Shown in pieces: positions 58,661-64,000 of a stretch of DNA of 64,000 nt; position 1 is the stretch's first letter; each line of letters starts with the position of its first letter. The position numbers and the translations under genes are program-made. The DNA lies in contig NZ_CP108002.1 of assembly GCF_041435055.1 (NCBI RefSeq), forward strand, positions 3,596,001-3,660,000, written 5' to 3'. A model generated the notes under the pieces. That model did no database searches. It was not told the origin of the DNA and worked only from the letters and a program-made list of their open reading frames with translations. The stretch comes from Streptomyces sp. NBC_00341 (GTDB lineage: Bacteria; Actinomycetota; Actinomycetes; Streptomycetales; Streptomycetaceae).

Positions 58661-59776
58661 TCAGCCGCGCGGGTAGCGCGCCAGCCAGCCCGCCGCGACG
58701 GCGGCCGGGCTGTGCAGGGCGGGCCCCTGGGTCATCTCCATGGCGAAGTCGTCCGCGAGTTCGAGCAGCGTCGCCCGGCCCTCCAGTTCGGCGAGCCAGG
58801 CCGGCGGCAGCGCGGTCTCGCCGTGCAGCGCGCCGAGCAGCGCCCCGCACAGGGCCCCCGTCGCCGCCGACGGTCCGCCGTGGTTCACGGCCAGCCGCAG
58901 GCCGTGCCGGACGTCCTCGCCCACCAGCGCGCAGTACACGGCCACGGCGAGCGTCTCCTCCGCGGAGTCCGTGGCACCCAGGGACTCGATGAGGGCGGGT
59001 CCGGGTATGCCTTGTCGCACGCTGCCGAGGGCCTGTTGGAGCGCCTCCGTGACGGGTTCGTGGCCCGGCCGCTCTGCGAGCAGGGCGAGGGCGTGCTGCA
59101 CGGAGCCGTCCAGCGTCTCGCCGCGTGCCAGCCCGTGCACCATCACGGCGAGGGCGCCGGAGGAGAGCAGGGCGGTGGGGTGGCCGTGGGTCTGGGCCGC
59201 GCATTCGACGGCCAGTTGGAGGACGAGCTGCGGCTCCCAGCCGACCAGCAGCCCGAACGGGGCGGAGCGGGTGAGCGCCGCCGCATCGTGTGCGGCGGGG
59301 TTCTTGGGCCGGTCGAGGGTGCCCATGACGGTGTCACCGAGGCCGTTGAGGCATTCCCGGGTGGGCGCGCGGCGCGCGTAGAGCCATTCCTGCCCGGCGA
59401 GCCAGCCGTTGCCCTCGCGGCGTTCGTCGGGCCCCCAGTCGTGCTGGGTGGCGGCCCACCGCAGGTACGCCTGATGCACGTCGGTGGGCGGGTGCCAGGC
59501 GCCGATGTCGCGGCGGACCTGGGCGCGGATCAGCCCGTCCACGGTGAACAGGTTGAGCTGGGTGACGGCGGTGACGAGGCCGCGTCCGCCGTGCGCGGGG
59601 ACGAAGTCGGTGACCGCGTCGGCGCCGTGCGCCTCGCGGATCTCCTCCAGCGAGAGCCCGCTGACGCCCGCGCCGAGCGCGTCCCCGATGGCGCCGCCGA
59701 GCAGCGCGCCACGTACCCGGCTGCGGAAGTCCTGCTGTTCGGCACGGCCCCAGACAGCCGTGGTCCCTGTGCTCAC
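58661..59776 (-). CDS. ADP-ribosylglycohydrolase homologue lacking metal ligands
   Basis: 371 residues of the ARH fold. RSRVRGALLGGAIGDALGAGVSGL (about 17-40) is the expected start. The first metal motif, normally T-D-D-T followed by Q-x-x-x-F-T, reads VTAVTQLNLFTVDGLIRA: both Asp are gone. The second, normally NHxGDSDST, reads NHGGPSAATGALCGALLG: the Asp ligands are again absent. It is therefore probably a pseudo-enzyme that binds ADP-ribose or another ligand. GTG 59776 has GGGGAGGGG upstream. Confidence 0.85.
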   Translation of the reverse strand: MSTGTTAVWGRAEQQDFRSRVRGALLGGAIGDALGAGVSGLSLEEIREAHGADAVTDFVPAHGGRGLVTAVTQLNLFTVDGLIRAQVRRDIGAWHPPTDVHQAYLRWAATQHDWGPDERREGNGWLAGQEWLYARRAPTRECLNGLGDTVMGTLDRPKNPAAHDAAALTRSAPFGLLVGWEPQLVLQLAVECAAQTHGHPTALLSSGALAVMVHGLARGETLDGSVQHALALLAERPGHEPVTEALQQALGSVRQGIPGPALIESLGATDSAEETLAVAVYCALVGEDVRHGLRLAVNHGGPSAATGALCGALLGALHGETALPPAWLAELEGRATLLELADDFAMEMTQGPALHSPAAVAAGWLARYPRG

Positions 59777-59892
59777 CGTGCCCCTCCCCGTAGGACCGCC
59801 CGGGTGTGACCGCGCGGTAACTGCGCAGCACTGTAATCGAACGGCCATGTGGTCAAGGGGGCGGAACAGTATGTACGAAGTGGCGGTTCGGT

Positions 59893-60201
59893 TCAGTTTT
59901 GCGCGGCATTCTCCGGGGATTCCCGCTGCGTCCGAAGCCCCCTGCTGTGCGCGATGCGCAGCACGTCCCCCAGCGACTCCGTGGCCCGGCTGAGCGCGGA
60001 CCGCACCGCCCACTCCCCCGCCGCCCGGTCCGCCAGCACGGCCCGCGCCCCGGCGCAGACCTGCTCGCCGCACTCCATCTGCTCGTCCTCCATGTCATCG
60101 GCGAGCCGCGACATCCGGCTGTCGGGATCGTCGGTGCTCAGCCAGCACGGATTGCCCTCAGGGGAGAGCCAGGGGAGGAGACGGGGAGGGAGGTGGGCCA
60201 T
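59893..60201 (-). CDS. hypothetical protein divergent from XRE/DUF397 module
   Basis: 102 residues: MAHLPPRLLPWLSPEGNPCWLSTDDPDSRMSRLADDMEDEQMECGEQVCAGARAVLADR..., a helical, Glu-rich protein with three Cys. ATG 60201 has AGGAG 5 bp upstream. Similar small proteins sit beside XRE/DUF397 pairs as I recall; function unknown. Confidence 0.7.
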   Translation of the reverse strand: MAHLPPRLLPWLSPEGNPCWLSTDDPDSRMSRLADDMEDEQMECGEQVCAGARAVLADRAAGEWAVRSALSRATESLGDVLRIAHSRGLRTQRESPENAAQN

Positions 60202-60347
60202 GACTGCTCCTGACGCGGTGGGGGGGGTACAGGGGGCGTCCCACCATCGGGTGGCGATGACGGATCGTGACTCGATGATCACGCCTGCGTCGTACGCTCG
60301 GACAGGGACACGCGATTGCCCGCGCACAGGACAACGGAGGGCCGTTG

Positions 60348-61172
60348 ATGAGCGAACTCACCACCACCGACGAGGAGTCCGGCCGGGCCGCGCTCGGTCG
60401 GGCGCTGCGGTACCGCCGCGAGAAATCGGGCCGGTCCCTCGGTCAGCTGGCGGAGGAGACCCGCTACGACAAGAGCTACCTGTACCGCCTGGAGGTCAGC
60501 CAGCGCCTGTCCAAGCTCGCGGTGATGGAGGACCTGGACCGGTTCTACGACTCCGGGGGGCTGCTGGTGCAGCTCTGGAAGGTGGCGCGCAAGGAGGTCT
60601 TCAAGGACCGGTACAAGGAGTTCATGCGGCTGGAGAACGTGGCTCGCATCATGCACCTGTTCACGCTCGGGATCCCGGGTCTGCTCCAGACGGAGGAGGT
60701 GGCACGCGCCCTGCTGTCCGGCGCCCAGGAGGCCTACACCGAATCCGAGTTGGTGGAGGAGCAGGTGATAGCCCGCATGGGCCGTCAGCAGCTGCTGCAC
60801 CGCAATCCGCCCCCGTCCGTGCGGATCATCATGGACGAGTACGCGCTGCGGCGCCCGGTCGCGGACTCCAAGGCGTGGGACGAACAGCTGGCCCATCTCG
60901 TCGACATGAGCGAGGTGGCCTCCGTCGCCATTCAGGTCCTCCCCTTCGCCGTCGGGGCACACCACCTGATGGACGGCTCCCTGACACTGCTGTGGCAGGA
61001 CGACGCGAGTGCCGTTGCCTACACGGAGGGCAATGGATGCGCCGAGTTGATCGAGGATGCGGCTGCCGTGACGCGCTACCGGCTGTCCTACGATCGGCTC
61101 CGGGATCTGGCGCTGCCCCCGTCGGAGTCCACCGCGTTCATCAGGGGTGTCCTGAAGGAGCACAGATCATGA
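60348..61172 (+). CDS. XRE regulator with DUF5753 (second copy)
   Basis: 274 residues. HTH ALGRALRYRREKSGRSLGQLAEETRYDKSYLYRLEVSQRLSKLAVMEDLDRFY (about 15-66). The DUF5753 domain contains LFTLGIPGLLQTEEVARALL, IIMDEYALRRPV, VASVAIQVLPFAVGAHHLMDGSLTLL and AVAYTEG. ATG 60348 has GGAGGG 7 bp upstream. The stop overlaps the DUF397 start as ATGA, giving tight coupling. Confidence 0.9.
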   Translation: MSELTTTDEESGRAALGRALRYRREKSGRSLGQLAEETRYDKSYLYRLEVSQRLSKLAVMEDLDRFYDSGGLLVQLWKVARKEVFKDRYKEFMRLENVARIMHLFTLGIPGLLQTEEVARALLSGAQEAYTESELVEEQVIARMGRQQLLHRNPPPSVRIIMDEYALRRPVADSKAWDEQLAHLVDMSEVASVAIQVLPFAVGAHHLMDGSLTLLWQDDASAVAYTEGNGCAELIEDAAAVTRYRLSYDRLRDLALPPSESTAFIRGVLKEHRS

Positions 61173-61390
61173 GTCCTGCCCCCGACCTCTCCGCCGCGAC
61201 CTGGCGCAAGTCCAGCTACAGCGACGGCGGCGCCAACAACTGCGTCGAGGTGTCCGACACCTTCCCCGGCCTCGTCCCCGTACGCGACAGCAAGACCCCC
61301 ACCGCACCCGCGCTGGTATTCGGACCGGCGGCCTGGTCCGCGTTCGTGGGTTTCGCGGCAGATGGCCGGACTGCGGGACGCGACAGCTGA
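61169..61390 (+). CDS. DUF397 protein (second copy)
   Basis: 73 residues. ATWRKSSYSDGGANNCVEVSD, LVPVRDSKTPTAPALVFGPAAWSAFVGF carries the DUF397 signature. ATG 61169 overlaps the XRE stop. Forms a complete XRE/DUF397 module with the divergent 102-residue protein. Confidence 0.9.
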   Translation: MSPAPDLSAATWRKSSYSDGGANNCVEVSDTFPGLVPVRDSKTPTAPALVFGPAAWSAFVGFAADGRTAGRDS

Positions 61391-61452
61391 TCTGCTGGAT
61401 CCCCTCGCGTGATCCGTCGCGAAATCCCTGCTCGGAGCGCTAGTTTACGCCG

Positions 61453-62418
61453 GTGACCATACCCAGCCGAGTCTCACTCGGATACCTGCCGCCCGTCTCC
61501 TTCGACCAGGCGTACGGCGACAGCGAACTCCGTACGGCCGCACGTGCTCTGGTCCGCCGGAGCGACTGGCGGCCTGCCCGCGATCTCCTGCTGGCAGGCG
61601 GGACGGACTGGGCACTCAAGGACCACCGAGTGGACTACCTGGCCCACAAGGCCGTGGGCAGTCGGGTGCTGTGGGAGTGGGCGAACGCGGAACCGGCCGG
61701 TGCCGATGCTCTGACCGTTCTCTCCCGGTCGGAGGTCAAACGCGCCTGGGCGTTCCGGGGCATGACCCGGGCGAGGTACGTGAGCAAGAGTGCCTGGCCG
61801 AAGTTCTTCGCGGTTCTGGCGCATGCCGACGAGCTGGCTGCCCAGGCGGGCGAGCGGGCGCCGCTGGACCCCACACCTCGGGCGACCGCACTGCACACGG
61901 CACGTGGTCTGGAAGTACCCCGACGCGTATTCGATGCCCGCTGGGACTCACTCATCGCGTGCGATCCGCTGCACCGAACCGGGCACCGCCACGCCCTGCA
62001 GTACCTGTGCGCCAAGTGGTCCGGATCCCACAAGGAGATGTTCAGATTTGCCCGGAATACCGCAGAAGCGGTCCCGGACGGACATCCTCTGGTCATGTTG
62101 CCACTCGTCGCCAATCTGGAGATGCGAATGGCCGACGAGAACATGGGGCTGGGGTCCGCACGGTTCGCCGGTGACTTCCAGCAACTTCAGGCGCGCTGGA
62201 TCGGGGCGAACCCTCGGCAGCACCCCTCCATCGTGCAGGACCACACGCTGGTCGCCTTCTACCTGCACCTGCTCCGACGCAGTGCTGACGCCGCTGTTCA
62301 CTATCGGGCAATGGGCAGGCACGGCTCCACGGAAGGCTGGATGTACGACGGCCGGACCCCGCGTACAGCGTTTGTCCGGGCCCGCGCTGCCGCGCTCCGG
62401 CGCGACGGCGGGCAGTGA
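61453..62418 (+). CDS. conserved hypothetical protein, helical
   Basis: 321 residues. SLGYLPPVSFDQAYGDSELRTAARALVRRSDWRPARDLLLAGGTDWALKDHRVDYLAHKAV at the start, then DARWDSLIACDPLHRTGHRHALQYLCAKWSGSHKEMFRFARNTAEAVPDGHPLVMLPLVANLEM. This has the look of alpha-helical repeats (TPR/SEL1-like) and no catalytic motif I can assign. GTG 61453. Base composition is slightly lower in GC than the neighbours. Confidence 0.65.
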   Translation: MTIPSRVSLGYLPPVSFDQAYGDSELRTAARALVRRSDWRPARDLLLAGGTDWALKDHRVDYLAHKAVGSRVLWEWANAEPAGADALTVLSRSEVKRAWAFRGMTRARYVSKSAWPKFFAVLAHADELAAQAGERAPLDPTPRATALHTARGLEVPRRVFDARWDSLIACDPLHRTGHRHALQYLCAKWSGSHKEMFRFARNTAEAVPDGHPLVMLPLVANLEMRMADENMGLGSARFAGDFQQLQARWIGANPRQHPSIVQDHTLVAFYLHLLRRSADAAVHYRAMGRHGSTEGWMYDGRTPRTAFVRARAAALRRDGGQ

Positions 62419-62465
62419 ACCCATATTCGGTTGCGGCGCACAGCCCACGGCGTGACGATCGGGGG

Positions 62466-63374
62466 ATGCCCTCTCCCCACCCCGACGGCCGCGCCGGAAT
62501 CGACGCCGCGCTCGTGCAACGTCTGATCGACGCCCAGTTCCCGCATTGGAGCGGTCTTCCGGTGGCCCCGGTGGCGGTGGACGGCTGGGACAACCGGACG
62601 TACCGCCTGGGCGACGCGATGACGGTGCGGCTGCCCACGGCGGCCGGTTACGTCCCCGCCGTGGAGAAGGAGCACCACTGGCTGCCGCGCCTCGCCCCTT
62701 CGCTGCCGGTCGCCGTTCCCCCGGTGCTGGCCCTGGGCGCTCCGGGCGAGGGCTATCCGTATCCGTGGTCGGTCCGCCGCTGGCTGCGCGGTGAGACGGC
62801 CACCCTCGACCGCATCGACGACGTACCCCGGTTCGCGCGCTCCGTGGCGGACTTCCTCCTCGCGCTCCAGCGGTGCGACGCGACCGACGGGCCGGCCTCC
62901 GGGGAGCACAGCTGGTACCGGGGTGCTTCGCCCGCCCACTACGACGCGGAGACCCGGCGCTGCCTGACCGCACTGGAGGGCCACGTGGACACCGACAGGG
63001 CCCGCACCGTCTGGGAGGCGGCTCTCGCCGCGCCCTGGCCGGGGGAAGCCGTCTGGTTCCACGGCGACATCGCCTCCGGCAACCTGCTCGTGGAGGGCGG
63101 TGAGCTGACGGCCGTCATCGACTTCGGTACGTCGGGCGTCGGTGACCCCGCCTGTGATCTGGTGATCGCGTGGGGGCTGTTCTCCGGCGAGAGCCGGGAG
63201 GCGTTCCGGCACGCGGTCGGCCAGGATTCCGGCACCTGGGCACGGGCCCGCGGGTGGTCGCTGTGGAAGTCGCTGCTGAACCTGACGGGGTACATCGGTA
63301 CGGACCCCGTGGGCGCCGCGCATGAGCTCCGGGTGATCGACGCGGTGCTGGAGGACCACGAGCGGTTCGGCTGA
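62466..63374 (+). CDS. aminoglycoside phosphotransferase-family kinase
   Basis: 302 residues. Catalytic loop VWFHGDIASGNLLV (about 197-210; Brenner HGDxxxxN) and VIDFGTSGVGDPACDL (about 218-233; metal-binding Asp). The N-terminal lobe has VDGWDNRTYRLGDAMTVRLPT. Substrate may be an antibiotic, sugar or lipid. The start is uncertain: ATG 62466 has a G-run immediately upstream; GTG 62415 overlaps the previous stop as GTGA. Confidence 0.85.
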   Translation: MPSPHPDGRAGIDAALVQRLIDAQFPHWSGLPVAPVAVDGWDNRTYRLGDAMTVRLPTAAGYVPAVEKEHHWLPRLAPSLPVAVPPVLALGAPGEGYPYPWSVRRWLRGETATLDRIDDVPRFARSVADFLLALQRCDATDGPASGEHSWYRGASPAHYDAETRRCLTALEGHVDTDRARTVWEAALAAPWPGEAVWFHGDIASGNLLVEGGELTAVIDFGTSGVGDPACDLVIAWGLFSGESREAFRHAVGQDSGTWARARGWSLWKSLLNLTGYIGTDPVGAAHELRVIDAVLEDHERFG

Positions 63375-63442
63375 GGCTTTTCCCGGCAACCCGCGGCAGC
63401 CCTGACTGCCCGCCGGTCAAGTTCGTTTCCGTTCAACGACCG

Positions 63443-64000
<558 letters not shown>

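Overview
The window is high-GC actinobacterial DNA with many GTG starts, GTGA/ATGA gene overlaps and strong GC-rich hairpin terminators. It is almost certainly a Streptomyces chromosome. Supporting markers are an HrdD-type principal-like sigma factor with a textbook SigR promoter next to a phosphinothricin-acetyltransferase-like gene, a DUF6227 protein, XRE/DUF5753 plus DUF397 pairs and a GPP34 protein. All functional calls come from reading the translations and the DNA; no search was run.

Layout. 1-15.2 kb is ordinary chromosome: the end of a P1/S58 peptidase, DUF6227, a DHA2 exporter divergent from a WYL regulator (with a palindromic operator between them), hrdD, a GNAT acetyltransferase, a questin-oxidase-like protein, an extradiol dioxygenase divergent from MarR, a second DHA2 exporter with its TetR, a secreted M6 metalloprotease, an acyl-CoA-synthetase-like AMP ligase and a small membrane protein. 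At 15590-15662 lies tRNA-Arg(CCT). Its 3' part (37 bp) is repeated exactly at 25470-25506, so 15623-25506 is an integrated element of about 9.9 kb.

The element is decayed as a mobile unit. Its tyrosine integrase has lost its N-terminus, carries an internal deletion/frameshift and has an in-frame TAG. A relaxase-like fragment abuts it, and no intact replication or transfer gene is present. The cargo looks intact and compact. A leftward, translationally overlapping set encodes a GT-B glycosyltransferase, a relative of a phage GT-A family, a GT4-like enzyme and a GT2/GT92-like enzyme, with a P-loop kinase just downstream. Divergent from it are an XRE regulator with a large C-terminal domain overlapping a full-length peptide deformylase, then a 49-residue membrane protein and an HTH protein fused to a stand-alone FtsK/SpoIIIE third-ATPase-type domain. 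This is the best candidate for an undescribed system in the window; its function is unknown.

Right of attR, 25.7-31 kb is an arsenic-resistance region (arsC; arsR-acr3-DUF2180-arsO; a second ArsR divergent from a Cys-tailed flavoprotein). It is followed by a NarL-type response regulator and kinase, an MMPL exporter, an ALDH/ADH/APC-permease operon controlled by a TetR with two perfect palindromic operators, and an accessory group of small overlapping genes with an XRE-TPR regulator and an HFCD flavoprotein.

43.5-64 kb is cell-envelope and housekeeping-like: a PGRP amidase with a seven-repeat FG-GAP propeller, a wHTH/membrane-protein pair with two palindromes in its promoter, a large polytopic membrane protein, a D-Ala-D-Ala carboxypeptidase with a long acidic repeat-bearing cytoplasmic arm, GPP34, two XRE/DUF397 modules, an SDR, a sodium:solute symporter, an ADP-ribosylglycohydrolase homologue lacking its metal ligands, a phosphotransferase and the end of an aldo/keto reductase.
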